NCBI GenBank assembly: GCA_029961685.1
Contig: JARWKL010000006.1
Span: forward strand, 17,237,276-17,301,275
Direction: 5' to 3'
DNA length: 64,000 nt
Source of the DNA: Aristolochia californica
Lineage: Eukaryota > Streptophyta > Magnoliopsida > Piperales > Aristolochiaceae
Positions 1 through 14,396 of this stretch are shown here, one piece after another. The notes under the pieces were generated by a model. The model did not search any database. It was given only the letters and a program-made list of their open reading frames with translations, and had not been told where the DNA came from. The first letter of the stretch is position 1, and each line of letters opens with the position of its first letter. Position numbers and translations under genes: made by a program.

Positions 1-517
1 AAAAAGTGTGTAGTTTGGCTCTGGTAAATATCCCATCGGACGTTAACTTGAAAATTTTAATTTTTCTACTCCATGAAATTTTTGTATCATTAGATAATTT
101 GCATCTTCATCATGTTTCAGGCATGCAAATCCACCAAATTTAAAACTCATTTAAACCCTAAAATTTTCATTTTGTTGTGAGCTATTTGCCTTTTCTTTTT
201 GTTTACGAGAAAAATGGGAGAGTGAAAACACAAGTTTGGATTTGAAAAAAATTGAACATTCAAAATGGAAATGCACAAATTCTGTGAGTGATAATTCAAA
301 AATTATATGTGATTCTTAAGGATTGTAAACTCTTTTAGTTTTGTATATATTGGGTTTCGTAATCTTTCGAAGAGGTGGGGTGAGGCATTTTTAACTGAGT
401 GTTGGCTCCCAAACCATAAGTCATTTCTAACAAAAAATATCACTGTTACACATCATTAATCGATCAAAATATTTATGATGATCTATGGTTGTTAGGTCCG
501 CCTTTTGTAAAATAGGC
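1..517 (+). repeat. Short satellite monomer, subtype S, copy 1
   Basis: Runs from AAAAAGTGTG to the next AAAAAGTGGG at 518. It lacks about 165 bp between the 'ATTTAAAAC' box and the 'CTAAAATTTTC' box that full monomers have. It shares private variants with the copies at 3918 and 19272: GTGTG instead of GTGGG, 'GGACG' before TTAACTTG, an extra T in ATTTTAATTTTT, and 'GAGCTATTTGCC'. The window edge may cut its first bases. Confidence 0.85.
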
Positions 518-3500
518 AAAAAGTGGGATGTTTTGCTCAAGTTAAAATCCCACCACACGTTAACTTGAGAATTTAATTTTTTGTAGTCCTTGAAATTTTG
601 TGATCATTAGGTCATTTGCATCTTCAACATGTTTCAGGCATGCATATCCACCACATTTAAAACATGTTAGGATCAATTAAAAATCTCTTTCTTATAAAAT
701 TCCACCAAACTATTAGGGGTTGTACCAGTGGAATTTCCCAAACATGGATAACAAAACTTTATTGTTCATTTTTATTGCGTGAAATAATTTTCTCACTTAC
801 ATTTATTTTAGTTTTCAATTTTTTGCATACATAAATTCTAAAATTTTCATTTTGTTGTGATATATTCGCCTTATCTTTTTCTTAACGCAAAAAATGGGAA
901 AGTGAAAACTCAAGTTTGGATTTGAAAAAAAATTGAACATCCAAAATGGAATGCACAAATGCTGAGAGAGATAATTCATAAAAGTATCTATGATTTTTAA
1001 GGATTGTAAGTTCCTTCAATTTTTTATATATTGGGTTTTGCAATCATAGGAAGAGGGGGGCACAACATTTTAACTAAGTGTTGACTCCCAAACCATAAGT
1101 CATTTCTAACAAAAATTATAGCCGTTACACATCATTAATCGATCAAAACAATTACAATGATCTATGGTTGTTAGGTCCGCTTTAAGTAAAATAGGCAAAA
1201 AGTGGGTTGTTTGGCACTGGTAAATATCTCATCGCACGTTTACTTGAGAATTTAATTTTTTGTACTCCACGAAATTTTTGGACCATTAGGTCATTTACAT
1301 CTTCAACTCGTTTCAGGCATGCATATCATCCTCATTTAAAACATGTTAGGATCAAATAGAAATTTCTTTCATATAAAATTCCACCTAGCTATTAGGCTTT
1401 GAACTAGTGGAATTTCCCAAACATGGATAACAAAACTTTGGTGTTCATTTTTAGGGTGAGAAATAATTTTCTTCACTTAGATTTATTTTAGATTTCAATT
1501 TTTTGCATACATAAAATCTAAAATTTTCATTTTATATTGATCTATATGCTTTATCTTTTTGTTTACAAGAAAAATGGGAGGGTGAAAACACAAGTTTGGA
1601 TTTTAAAAAATAATGAACATCCAATATGGAAATGCACAAATGCTGAGAGTGATTATTCCAAAAAGTATTTGTGATTTTTAAGGATGGTAAACACTTTTAG
1701 TTTTTTATATATTGTGTTGTGCAATCATCGGAAGAGGGGGGTGAGGCATTTTTAACTGAGTGTTGACTCCCAAACCCTAAGTTATTTCTAACAAAAATGA
1801 TAGCCATTTCACATCATTAATTGATCAAAATATTTACAATGATCTATGATTGTTAGATCCGCTTTTGGTAAAATAGGTAAAAAGTGGGTTGTTTTGCTCA
1901 GGTAAATATCCCACCGCTCGTTAACTTGAGAATTTAATTTTTCTAGTCCTTCAAATTTTTGGATCATTAGGTCATTTGCATCTTCAACATGTTTCAGGCA
2001 TGCATAGCCACCACATTTAAAACATGTTAGGATCAATTTGAAATATCTTTCTTATAAAATTCCACTAAACTATTATGGGTTGTACTAGTGGAATTTCCCA
2101 AACATGGATAACAAAACCTTGGTGTTCATTTTTAGTGTGTGAAATAACTTTCGTCACTTACATTTATTATAGTTTTCAATTTTTGCATACATAAACTCTA
2201 AAATTTTCATTTTCTTGTGATCTATTTGCCTTATCTTTTTGTTTACGAGAAAAAAGGGAGAGAGAAAACTCAAGTTTGGATTTGAAAAAAAAATGAACAT
2301 CCAAAATGGAAATGCACAAATGCAGAGAGGGATAATTCCAAAAAGTATCTATGATTTTTAAGGATTGTAAAACTTTTAGGTTTTTATATATTGGTTTTTG
2401 TTATCATTAGAAGACCCAAAAGGGGGGGGGGGGAAGTATTTTTTACTGATTGTTGACTTCCAAACCATAAGTCATTTCCAACAAAAATTATAGCCGTTAA
2501 ACCTCATTAATCAAACAAAACATTTACGTTGATCTATGATTATGAGGTCCACTTTTTGTAACATGGGCAAAAAGTGGGTTGTTTGGCTAAGGTCAATATC
2601 CCACCGCATGTTAACTTGAAAATTTAATTTTGTTTACTCCTTGAAATTTTTTTATCATTAGGTCATTTCATCTTCAATATGTTTCAGGCATGCATGTCCT
2701 CCACATTTAAAACATGTAAGGATCAATTAGAAATCTCTTTCTGACAAAATTGCACTAGGCTATTAGGGGTTGTACTAGTGGCATTTCCCAAACATAGATA
2801 ACAAAACTTTGGTTTTAATTTTTTGTACGTGAAATAATTTTATTCTCTTAAATTTATTATAGTTTTCAATTTTTTGCATACATAAACTCTAAAATTTTCA
2901 TTTTAATGTGATCTATTTGCCTTATCTTTTTGTTTACGATAAAAATGGAAGAGATAAAACTCATGTTTGGATTTGAAAAAATTGAACATCCAAAATGGAA
3001 ATGCACAAACGCAGAGAGTATGATTCCAAAGAGTGTCTGTGATTTTTAAGGATTGTAAACTCTTTTAGATTTTATAAATTGGGTTTTGCAATCATCAGAA
3101 GAGTGAGGTGAGGCATTTTTAACTGAGTGTTGACTCCCAAAGCATAAGTCAATTCTAACAAAAATTATAGCCGTTACTCATCAATAATTGATCAAAACAA
3201 GTGCGATGATCTATGATTGTGAGGTCCGCTTTTTGTGAAATAGGCAAAATGTGGGTTGTTTGGCTCAACTAAATATCCCACAACACTTTAACTTGAGAAT
3301 TTAATTTTTTCTACTCCATGAAAATTTTGGATCATTAGGTCATTTGCATCTTCAACATGTTTCTAGCAAGCAGATCCACCACATTTAAAACATGTTAAGA
3401 TCAATTAGAAATCTCTTTCTTATAAAATTCCACCAAGCTATGAGGGGTTGTACTAGTGGAATTTTCCAAACACGGATAACATAACTTTGGTGTTCAATTT

Positions 3501-3917
3501 TAGTTAGTGAAATAATTTTCTTCACTTACAATTATTATATTTTTCAATTTTTTTGCATACATAAACTCTAATTTTTTCATTTTTTTGCGATCTATTTGCC
3601 TTATCTTTTTGTTTACGTGAAAAATGGGAGAGAGAAAACTCTAGTTTGTATTTGAAAAAAAATTATGGAAATGCACAAATGCTGAGAGAGATAATTCCAA
3701 AGAGTATCAGTGATTTTTAAGGATTGTAAACTCTTTTAGTTTTTTATATATTGGGTTTTTCAATCATCGAAAGAGGGGGGCGAGGCATTTTTAACTGATT
3801 GTTGACTCAGAAACTATAAGTCATTTCTAACAAAAAATATAGCCGTCACACATCATTAATCGATCAAAAAATTTACAATGATCAATGATTGTTTGGTCCG
3901 CATTTTTTAAAATAGGC

Positions 3918-4420
3918 AAAAAGTGTGTTGTTTCGCTCTGGTAAATATCCCACCAGACGTTAACTTGAGAATTTTAATTTTTCTACACCTTGAAATTTTT
4001 GGATTATTAGATAGTTTGTATCTTCAAAATGTTTCAGGCATGCATATCCACCACATTTAAAACTCACGTAAACTCTAAAATTTTCATTTTGTTGTAAGCT
4101 ATTTGCCTTTTCTTTTTTGTTTACGAGAAAAATGGGAGAGTGAAAGCATAAGTTTTGATTCAAAAATGGAAATGGACAAATGCTGAGAGAGATAATTCCA
4201 AAAAGTATCTGTGATTTTTAAGGATTGTAAATTTCTTTTAGTTTTTTACATATTGGGTTTTCCAATCATCGGAAGAGGTGGGGTGAGGCATTTTTAACTG
4301 AGTGTTGACTCCCAAACCATAAGTCATTTCTAAAAAAAAATATAGTTGTTACACATCATTAATTGATCAAAACATTTATGATGATCTATGATTGTTAGGT
4401 CCACTTTTTGTAAAATAGGC
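3918..4420 (+). repeat. Short satellite monomer, subtype S, copy 2
   Basis: About 503 bp, with the same internal deletion and private variants as the copy at position 1. Its start is 3917 bp downstream of that copy, which defines a higher-order unit of one short plus five full monomers. The following monomers (about 4421, 5110 and 5800) match the monomers after copy 1 subtype by subtype. Confidence 0.85.
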
Positions 4421-4959
4421 AAAAAGTGGGTTGTTTTGCTCAGGTTCAAATCTCACCGCACGTTAACTTGAGAATTTAATTTTTTCTACTTCTTGAAATT
4501 TTTGGATCATTAGGTCATTTGCATCTTCGACATGTTTCAGGCATGCATATCCACCACGTTTAAAACATGTTAGGATCAATTAGAAATCTCTTTCTTATAA
4601 AATTCCACCAAACTATTAGGGGTTGTACCAGTGGAATTTCCCCAACATGGATAACAAAACTTGTGTGTTTATTTTGATTGCATGAAATAATTTTATCACT
4701 TACATTTATTATAGTTTTCAATTTTTTGCATACATAAATTCTAAAATTTTTATTTTTTTGTGATCTATTTGCCTTTTCCTTTTGTTTACGAGAAAAATGG
4801 GAAAGTGAAAACTCAAGTTTGCATTTGAAAAAAAATTGAACATCAAAAATGAAAATGCACAAATGCTATGAGAGATAATTCATGAAAGTATCTATGATTT
4901 TTAAGGATTCTGAACTCTTTTAGTTTTTTATATATTGGGTTTTGCAATCATAGGAAGTA

Positions 4960-4993
<34 letters not shown>
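4960..4993 (+). repeat. G34 homopolymer at the monomer G-run site
   Basis: A run of 34 G lies where other monomers read GGAAGAGGGGGGCGAGGC. The same site holds expanded runs in other left-arm monomers at 2422-2433, 6358-6376, 8369-8406 (38 G) and 9083-9101. Confidence 0.9.
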
Positions 4994-7900
4994 CGACAAT
5001 TTTAACTGAGTGTTGACCCCCAAACCATAAATCATTTCCAACATAAATTATGGCTGTTACACATCATTAATCGATCAAAACATTTTACAATGATCTATGA
5101 TTGTTAGGTCTTCTTTAAGTAAAATAGGCAAAAAGTGGGTTGTTCGGCTCTGGTAAATATCCCATCACATGTTAACTTTAGAATTTAATTTTTGTTACTC
5201 CTCAAAATTATTCGATCATTAGGTCATTTATATCTTCAACTCATTTCAGGCATGCGTATCCACCACACTTAAAACATGTTAGGATCAATTAGAAATTTCT
5301 TTCTAATAAAATTCCACCTAGTTATTAGGGTTTGTACTAGTGGAATTTCTCAAACATGGATAACAAAACTTTGGTGTTCATTTTTACTGCGTGAAATAAT
5401 TTTCTTCACTTATATTTATTTTAGTTTTCAATTTTTTGCATACATAAAATCTAAAATTTTCATTTTGTATTTGATCTATATGCCTTATCTTTTTGTTTAC
5501 GAGAAAAATGGGAGAGTGAAAACTCAATTTTGGATTTTTAAAAAATTGAACATCCAGTATGGAAATGCACAAATGCTAAGAGAGATAATTCCAAAAAGTA
5601 TCTGTGATTTTTAAGAATGGTAAACTATTTTAGTTTTTTATATATTGTGTTTTGCAATCATCAGAAGAGGGGGGCGAGGCTTTTTCAACTGAGTGTTGAC
5701 TCCCAAACCATAAGTCATTTCTAACAAAAATTGAAGCCATTAAACATCATTAATCGATCAAAACATTTACGATGATCTATGATTGTTAGTTCCACATTTT
5801 TTAAAATATGAAAAAAGTGGGTTGTTTTGCTCTGGTAAATATCTCACCGATCGTTAACTTGAGAATTTATTTTTTCTACTCCTTGAAATTTTAGGATCAT
5901 TAGGTCATTTGCATCTTCAACATGTTTCAGGCATGCATATCCACCACATTTAAAATATGTTAAGATCAATTAAAAATATCTTTCTTGTAAAATTCCACTA
6001 AGCTATTACAGGTTGTACTAGTGGAATTTCCCAAAAAAGGATAACAAAACCTTGGTGTTCATTTTTAGTGCGTGAAATAATTTTCTTCACTGAAATTTAT
6101 TATAGTTTCCATTTTTTTGCTTACATACACTCTAAAATTTTTTATTTTTTGTGATCTATTTTCCTTATTTTTTTGTTTACGAGAAAAAGGTAGAGAGAAA
6201 GCTCAAGTTTGGATTTGAAAAAAAATTGAACATCCAAAATAGAAATGTGCAAATGCAAAGAGAGATAATTCCAGAAAGTATCTGTGATTTTTAAGGATTG
6301 TAAACACTTTTAGTTTTTTATATATTGGGTTTTGCAATCATCGAAAGAGGGAGGAGAGGGGGGGGGGGGGGGGGGGTGGGTGAGGCATTTTTAACTGGTT
6401 ATTCACTTCCAAACCATAAGTCATTTCTAACAAAATTATAGCCTATCCACCTCATTAATCAATCAAAAAGTGGGTTGTTTGGCTCTGGTAAATATCCCAC
6501 TGCACGTTAACTTGAGAATTTAATTTTTCATTCTCCATGTAATTTTTTGATCATCAGGTCATTTGCATCTTCAACATGTTTCAGGCATGCATGTCCAGCA
6601 CATTAAAAACATGTAAGGATCAATTAGAAATCTCTTTCTTACAAAATTCCACCAAGCTATTAGGGGTCTTACTAGTGGAATTTCCCAAACATAGATAACA
6701 AAACTTTGGTGTTCATTTTTTGTGTGTGAAATAATTTTATTCACTTAAATTTATTATAGTTTTTCAATTTTTTGCATATATAAACTCTAAAATTTTCATT
6801 TTGTTGTGATATATTTGCCTTATCTTTTTGTTAACGATAAAAATGGGAGAGTGAAAACTCATGTTTGGATTTGAAAAAAAATTGAACATCCAAAATGGAA
6901 ATGCACAAATGTAGAGAGAGATGATTCCAAAAAATATATGTGATTTTTAAGGATTGTAAACTCTTTTAGTTTTTTATATATTGGGATTTGCAATCATCGG
7001 AAGGGAGGGGTGAGGCATTTTTAACTGAGTGTTGACTCCCAAACCATAAGTCATTTCTAACAAAAATTATAGTTGTTCCACATCATTAATTGATAAAAAC
7101 ATTTGCGATGGTCTATGATTTTAGGTCCGCTTTATGTAAAATTGGCTAAAAGTCGGTTGTTTGACTATGGTAAATATCCCATCGCACGTAAACTTGAGAA
7201 TTTAATTTTTTTCTACACGAAATTTTTGGATCATTAGGTCATTTGCATCTTCAAAATGTTTCAGGGATGCATATCCACCGCATTTAGAATATGTTAGGAT
7301 CAATTAGCAATCTCTTTCTTACATAATTCCACCAAGTTATCAGGGGTTGTACCAGTGGAATTTCCCAAACATGGATAACAAAACTTAGGTGTTCATTTTT
7401 AGTGCGTGAAATAATTTTCTTCACTTACATTTATTATGGTTTTCAATTTTTTTCATACATAAACTCTAAAAATTTCATTTTGTTGTGATCTATTTGCCTA
7501 ATCTTTTTGTTTACGAGAAAAATGGGGGAATGAAAACTCAAGTTTGGATTTGAAAAAAAATTGAACATCGAAAATTGAAATGCACAAATGCTGAGAGGGA
7601 TAATTCCAAAAAGTATCTGCAATTTTTAAGGATTTTAAACTCTTTTAGTTTTTTATATATTGGCTTTTGCAATCATCGAAAGAGGGATGAGGCATTTTTT
7701 ACTATGTTTTGACTCCCAAACCATAAGTCTTTTCTGAAAAATATTTTAGCCGTTACACATCATTAATCAATCAAAATATTTACGATGATCTATGATTTTT
7801 ACGTCCTCTTTTTGTAAAATTGTCAAAAAGTGAGTTGTTCGACTCAGGTAAATATCCCACCGCACGTTAACTTGAGAATTTCATTTTTTCATCTTCTTGA

Positions 7901-8368
7901 AATTTTGGATCATTAGGTCATTTGCATCTTCAACATGTTTTAGGCTTGCATATTCACCACATATAAAACATGTTAGGATCAATTACAAATCTGTTTCTGA
8001 GAAAATTCAACTAAACTATTACGGGTTGTACTAGAGGAATTTCCCAAACATGGATAACAAAACCTTTGTGTTCATTTTTAGTGCGTGAAATAATTTTCTT
8101 CACTAACATTTATTATAGTTTTCAATTTTTTGCGTTCTTAAACTCTAAAATTTTTTTTTTTTTGTTGTGATATATTTGGCTTATCTTTTTGTTTACAAGA
8201 AAAATGGGAGAGTGGAAACTCAAGTTTGGATTTGAAGAAAAAAAATTGAACATCCAAAGTGGAAATGCACAAATGCTGAGAGACATAGTTAAAAAAGTAT
8301 TTGTGATTTTTAAGGAAAGTAAACTCTTTTAGTTTTTTATATATTGGGTTTTGCAATCATCGAAAGAT

Positions 8369-8406
<38 letters not shown>
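8369..8406 (+). repeat. G38 homopolymer at the monomer G-run site
   Basis: The longest G run of the left arm, at the same monomer phase as the runs at 4960 and 9083. Run length differs between neighbouring monomers whose flanks are otherwise alike, so the expansion is local to each monomer. It could be real slippage or a sequencing or assembly length error. Confidence 0.9.
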
Positions 8407-11400
8407 CGAGGCATTTTTAACTGAGTGTTGACTCCCAAACCATAAGTCATTTCGAACAAAAATTGTAGCCGTTACACATCAATAATAGATCAAAACATTT
8501 ACGATGATCAATGATTGTTAGGTCCGCTTTTTGTAAAATAGGCAAAAAGTGGGTTGTTTGGCTCTACTAAATATCCCATAACACGTTAACTTCGTAATAT
8601 AATTTTTTCTACTCCTTGAAAATTTTGGATCATTTGGTCATTTGCATCTTCAACTTGTTTCTGGTATGGATATCCACCACATTTAAAACATGTTAGGATC
8701 AATTTGAAATCTCTTTCTTATAAAATCCCCCAAGCTATGAGAGGTTGTACTAGTGGAATTTCCCAAACATGGATAACAAAACTTAGGTGTTCATTTTTAG
8801 TGTGTGAAATACTTTTATTCACTTACATTTATTATAGTTTTCATTTTTTTGCATACATAAACTCTGAAATTTGAATTTTGTTGTGATCTATTTGCCTTAT
8901 CTTTTTTGTTTATGAGAAAAAAAGGAGAGAGAAAACTCAAGTTTGGATTTGAAAAAAAATTGAACATCCAAAATGGAAATGCACAAATTTTGAGAGAGAT
9001 AATTCCAAAAAGTATCTGTGATTTTTAAGGATTTTAAACACTTTTAGTTTTTTATATATTGGGTTTTGCAATCATCGGAAGTGGGGGGGGGGGGGGGGGG
9101 GTGGCGGGGTGGCATTTTTAACAGATTGTAGGCTTCTAAACATAAGTCATTTCTAACAGAAATTATAGCCGTTACACCTCATTAATCAATCAAAAAATTT
9201 ACGATGATCTATTATTGTTAGGTCCGCTTTTTGTAACATGGGCAAAAAGTGGGTTGTTTGGCTCTGGTAAATATCCCACCGCACGTTAACTTGAAAATTT
9301 AATTTTTTTTACTCCTTGAAATTTTTTGATCATTAGGTCATTTGCATCTTCAACATGTTTCAGGCATGCATATCCACCACATTTAAAACATGTAAGGATA
9401 CTTTAGAAATCTCTATCTTACAAAATTCCACAGAGCTATTAGGGGTTGTAACAGTGGAATTCCTAGACTTGGATAACAAAACTGTGTTCATTTTTAGTGC
9501 GTGAAATAATTTTCTTCACTTACATTTATTATAGTTTTCAAATTTTTGCGTACATCAGCTCTAAAATTTTCATTTTGTTGTAATCTATTTGCATTATCTT
9601 TTTTTTTTCAAGAAAAATGGGAGAGTGAAAACTCAAGTTTGGATTTGAAAAAAAATTGAACATCCAAAATGGGAAAGCACAAATGCTGAGAGAGATAATT
9701 CCAAAGAGTATCTGTGATTTTTAAGGATTGCAAACACTTTTAGTTATTTATATATTTGGTTTTGCAATCATCGGAAGGAGGGGAGCGGGGGGGTGCGGGC
9801 CATTTTGAACTGAGGGTTGACTCCCAAACCATAAGTCATTTCTAAACAAAATTATAGTTGTTAGACATCATTAATCGATAAAAACATTTATGATGATCAA
9901 TGTTTTTTAGGTCCGGTTTTCGTAAAATACACAAAAAGTGGGAATTTTGGCTCAGGTATTTATCCCACCACACGTTAACTTGAGAATTTTATTTTTTTCT
10001 ACTCCTTGAAATTTTTGGATCATTAGGTCATTTGCATATTCAACATGTTTCAGGCAGGCATATCCACCACATTTAAAACATGTAAGGATTAATTAGAAAT
10101 CTCTTTCTGAAAAAATTCCACCAAGCTATTAGGGGTTGTACCATTGGTATATCCCAAACATAGATAACAAAACTTTGGTGTTTATTTTTTGTGTGTGAAA
10201 AGTTTTTCTTCACATACATTTATTATAGTTTTCTATTTTTTGCATACATAAACTCTAAAATTTTCATTTTTTTGTGATCTATTTGCCTTATCTTTTTGTT
10301 TACAAGAAAAATTGGAGAGTGAAAACTCAAGTTAGGATTTGAAAAAAAATTGAACATAGAAAATTAAAATGCACAAATGCTAAGAAAGATCATTGATAAA
10401 AGCATCAGTGATTTTTAGGATCATAAACTCTTATAGTTTTATATATATTGGGTTTTGTAATCATCGAAAGAGGGGGGTTAGGCATTTTTCAATATGTTTT
10501 GACTCCCAAACCATAAGTCATTTATGAAAAATATATTTGTCATTAAACATCATTAATCGATCAAAACATTTACGATGATCTATGATTGTTACGTCCGCTT
10601 ATTGTAAAATTTGTAAAAAGTGTGTTGTTTGGCTCAGGTAGATATCCCACCGCACGTTAATTTGAGAATTTAATTTTTTCTTCTCCTTGAACTTTTTGAT
10701 AATTTGGTCATTTGCATCTTGAGCATGTTTCAGGCTTGCATATCCACCACATATAAAACATGTTAGGATCAATTTGAAATCTCTTTCTTATAAAATTCCA
10801 CCAAGCTATGAGGGGTTGTACTAGTGGAATTTCCCAAACATGGATAACAAAAACTTGCTGTTCATTTTTAGTGCGTAAAATAATTTTCTACACTTACATT
10901 TATATTAATTTTCAATTTTTTACGTACATAAACTCTAAAATTTTCGTCTTGTTGTGATCTATTTGCCTTATCTTTTTGTTTACAAGAAAATTGGAAGAGA
11001 GGAAACTCAAGTTTGAATTTGAAAAAAAAATTGAACATCCAAGATGGAAATGTACAAATGCTGAGAGAGATAATTTGAAAATGTATCTGTTATTTTTAAG
11101 GGAAGTAAACTCTTTCAGTTTTTTATATATTGGGTTTTGCAATCATCGGAAGAGGGGGGCGAGGCATTTTTAACTGAGTGTTGACTCCCAAACCATAAGT
11201 CATTTGTAAAAAAAATTATAGCCATTACGCATCAATAATCGATGAAAACATTTACGACGATCTATGATTGTTAGGTCTGTTTTTTGTAAAATAGGCAAAA
11301 AGTGGGTTGTTTTGCTCAGGTAAATATCCCACAACACGTTAAGTTCAGAATTTAATTTTTTCTACTCCTTGAAAATTTTGGATCATTAGGTCATTTGCAT

Positions 11401-13999
11401 CTTCAACATGTTTCTGGTAAGCATATCCACCACATTTAACACAAGTTAGGATCAATTAGAAATCTCTTTCTTATAAAATTCCACCAAGCTATAAGGGTTT
11501 GTACTAGTGGAATTTCCACAACATGGATAACAAATCATTTGAGTTCATTTTTTGTGCGTGAAATAATTTTATTCACATACATTTGTTATAGTTTTCAATT
11601 TTTTGCAAACATAAACTCTGAAATTTTCATTTTGTTGTGATCTATTTGCCTTATCTTTTTATTTTAAGAGAAAAAAGGGAGAGAGAAAACTCAAGTTTGG
11701 ATTTGGAAAAAAATTGCACATGCAAAATGGAAATGCAAAAATGTAGAGATAGATGATTCCAAAAAGTATCTGTGATTTTTAAGGATTGTAAACACTTTAA
11801 ATTTTTTATATATTGAGTTTTGCAATCATCGGAAGAGAGGGGTGAGGCATTTTTAACAGAGTGTTGACTCCAAAACCATAAGTCATTTCTAATAAAAATC
11901 ATAGCAATTACACATCATTAATTGAAAAAAACATTTACGATGGTCTATGATTGTTAGGCCCGCTGTTTGTAACATGGGCAAAAAGTAGGTTGTTTGGCTC
12001 TGGTAAATATCCCACCGCACGTAAATTTGAGTATTTAATTTTTTCTACTCAAAATTTTGGATCATTATGTCATTTACATCTTCAACATGTTTCAGACATG
12101 AATATCCACTACATTTAGAACATGTTTGGATCAATTAGAAATCTCTTTCTTACAAAATTTCACCAAGCTATTAGGGGTTGTACACTGGAATTTCCCAAAC
12201 ATGGAAACAAAACTTTGGTGTTCATTTTTAGTGCGTCAAATAATTTTCTTCACTTACATTAATTATAGTGTTCAATTTTTTGCTGACATAAACTCTAAAT
12301 TTTTTATTTTGTTGTGATCTATTTGCCTTATCTTTTTTGTTTATGAGAAAAATTGGAGAGTGAAAACTCAAGTTTGGATTTGAAAAAAATTTGAACATCG
12401 AAAATGGAAATGCACAAATGCTGAGAGAGATAATTTCAAAAAGTATCTGTGATTTTTAAGGATTGTAAACTCTTTTAGTTTTTTATATATTGGGTTTTGT
12501 AATCATTGAAAGAGGGGGTGAAGCATTTTTAACTATGTTTTGACTCCCAAACCATAAGTCAGTTCTCAAAAATATTTTAGCCGTTACAGATCATTAATCG
12601 ATCAAAAAATGTATGATGATCTATTATTGTTACGTCCACTTTTTGTAAAATTGGCAAAAAGTGAGTTGGTTGACTCTGGTAAATATCCCACCTCACGTTA
12701 ACTTGAGAATTTAATTTTTTCTTCTCCTTGAAATTTTGGATCATTAGGTCATTTGTATCTTCAACATGTTTCAAGCTTGCATATCCACCACATATAAAAC
12801 ATGTTAGGATCAATTAGAAATCTCTTTCTTATAAAATTCCACCAAACTATTAGGGGTTGTACCAGTGGAATTTCCGAAACATGGATAACAAAAATTTGGT
12901 GTTTATTTTTAGTGCTCGAAATAATTTTCTTCACTTAAATTTATTATTATTTTCAATTTTTTGCATACATAAACTCTAAAATTTTCATTTTGTTGTGATC
13001 TATTTGCCTTATCTTTTTGTTTACAAGAAAAATGGGAGAGAGAAAACTCAAGTTATGATTTGAAAAAAAAATTGGACATCCAAAATGGAAATGCACAAAT
13101 GTTGAGAGAGATAATTCAAAAAAGTATCTATGATTTTTAAGGAAAGTAAACTCTTTTATTTTTTTATATATTGGGTTTTGCAATCATAAGAAAAGGGCGG
13201 CGAGGCATTTTTAACTAAGTGTTGACTCCCAAACCATAAGTCATTTCTAACAAAAATTATAGCCATTACACATCAATAATCAATCAAAACATTTACGATG
13301 ATCTATGATTGTTATGTCCTCTTTTTGTAAAATAGGCAAAATGTGGGTTGTTTGGCTTAGGTAAATATTGCACAACACGTTAACTTGAGAATTTAATTTT
13401 TTCTACTCTTTGAAAATTTTGGATCATTAGGTCATTTGCATCTTCAACATGTTTCTGGCAAGCATATCCACCACATTTAAAATATGTTAGGATAAATTAT
13501 AAATCTCTTTCTTATAAAATTCCACCAAGCTATGAGGGGTTGTACAAGTGGAATTTCCCATACATGGATAAAAAAACTTTTGTGTTCATTTTTAGTGCGT
13601 GAAATAATTTGCTTCACTTACATTTATTATAGTTTTCAATTTTTTGCATACATAAACTCTAAATTTTTCATTTTTTTGTGTTCTATTTGCCTTATCTTTT
13701 AGTTTACGGGAAAAATGGGAGAGAGAAAACTCTAGTTTGGATTTGAAAAAAATTGATCCAAAATGGAAATGCACAAATGCTGAGAGAGATAATTCCAAAA
13801 AGTATCAGTGATTTTTAAGGATTGTAAACTCTTTTAGTTTTTTATATATTGGGTTTTGCAATCATCGGAAGAGGGGGGCGAGGCATTTTTATCTGATTGT
13901 TGACTTCCAAACTATAAGTCATTTCTAAAAAAAATTATAGCCGTCACACATCATTAATCGATCAAAACATTTGCGATGATCAATGATCATTTGGTCCGC

Positions 14000-14396
14000 T
14001 GTTATGGACTCTATAGCATCAGCAGGCGTTAGAATTAATTAATGTGATTTTCAATTTCCATGTAATTTATTTTGGTTTCGTGGGGTTTAGAATTTATTTG
14101 GCTTGAACCATTGATCCAAGGGTCTGAATTGTATTTGGTGTCCTCAACCCTATTTAAGGGGACAACTAGGTTAATAAAGGTTAGCAATTGAGTCTAGTTT
14201 AGCCTAGAGTAAATTAGTTAAATTGGTCGAGAGCTCCTTCAAGCTCTCTCCCATTTTTCCCCCAATTCCTTTTCTGAAATTCCCTTTCCAAAATTCTTCT
14301 TCTGCACTCCATCAATATACCTTAATGTCAAGCAAGCAATGGAAGGAAGAGAAGAGAGGAGGGGGACAAGATCCATGGCTCGTGAGAATCCTAACA
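14000..14396 (+). repeat. Gypsy 5' LTR
   Basis: 397 bp, TG...CA ends, matched along its length by 18846-19250 with scattered substitutions and small indels. A TATA-like TATTTAA lies at 14151-14157. A small inverted repeat (GAGAGCT ... AGCTCTC) follows at about 14229-14248. The LTR contains the ATG that opens the gag frame (14375). Confidence 0.93.
14151..14157 (+). promoter_or_regulatory. TATA-like box of the gypsy LTR
   Basis: TATTTAAGGGG sits about 150 bp into the LTR and is conserved in the 3' LTR near 19008. Position and composition fit an RNA polymerase II core promoter; the transcription start is not visible. Confidence 0.5.

Larger units (their letters stand above)
1..13999 (+). repeat. 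Tandem satellite array, left arm (about 680-bp monomer)
   Basis: AT-rich sequence in which the same landmarks recur in order: a CATGGATAAC box at about 743, 1422, 2103, 2803 and 3471 (steps 668-700 bp), and likewise the blocks AGGTCCGC, CACGTTAACTTGAG, GGCATGCATATCCACCAC and TTTTTATATATTGGG once per monomer. About 20 monomers are present, visibly diverged from one another by substitutions and small indels. Monomers fall into subtypes that recur in a fixed order (higher-order repeat). Only short chance reading frames occur, and no gene, RNA gene or transposon is visible in this stretch. The GC-rich part of each monomer holds a G run of variable length. The family resembles a pericentromeric or other heterochromatic plant satellite; that placement is inference. 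Confidence 0.95.

Noticed and set aside
5276..5614. 112-codon open frame on the plus strand
   Set aside because: Lies in the satellite; the same sequence in neighbouring monomers is closed by stops, and the composition (Phe, Ile, Ser, Lys) is that of AT-rich non-coding DNA.
1..13999. CRISPR-like spaced repeats
   Set aside because: The repeats are long, contiguous monomers without unique spacers, and the surrounding elements are those of a plant nuclear genome.
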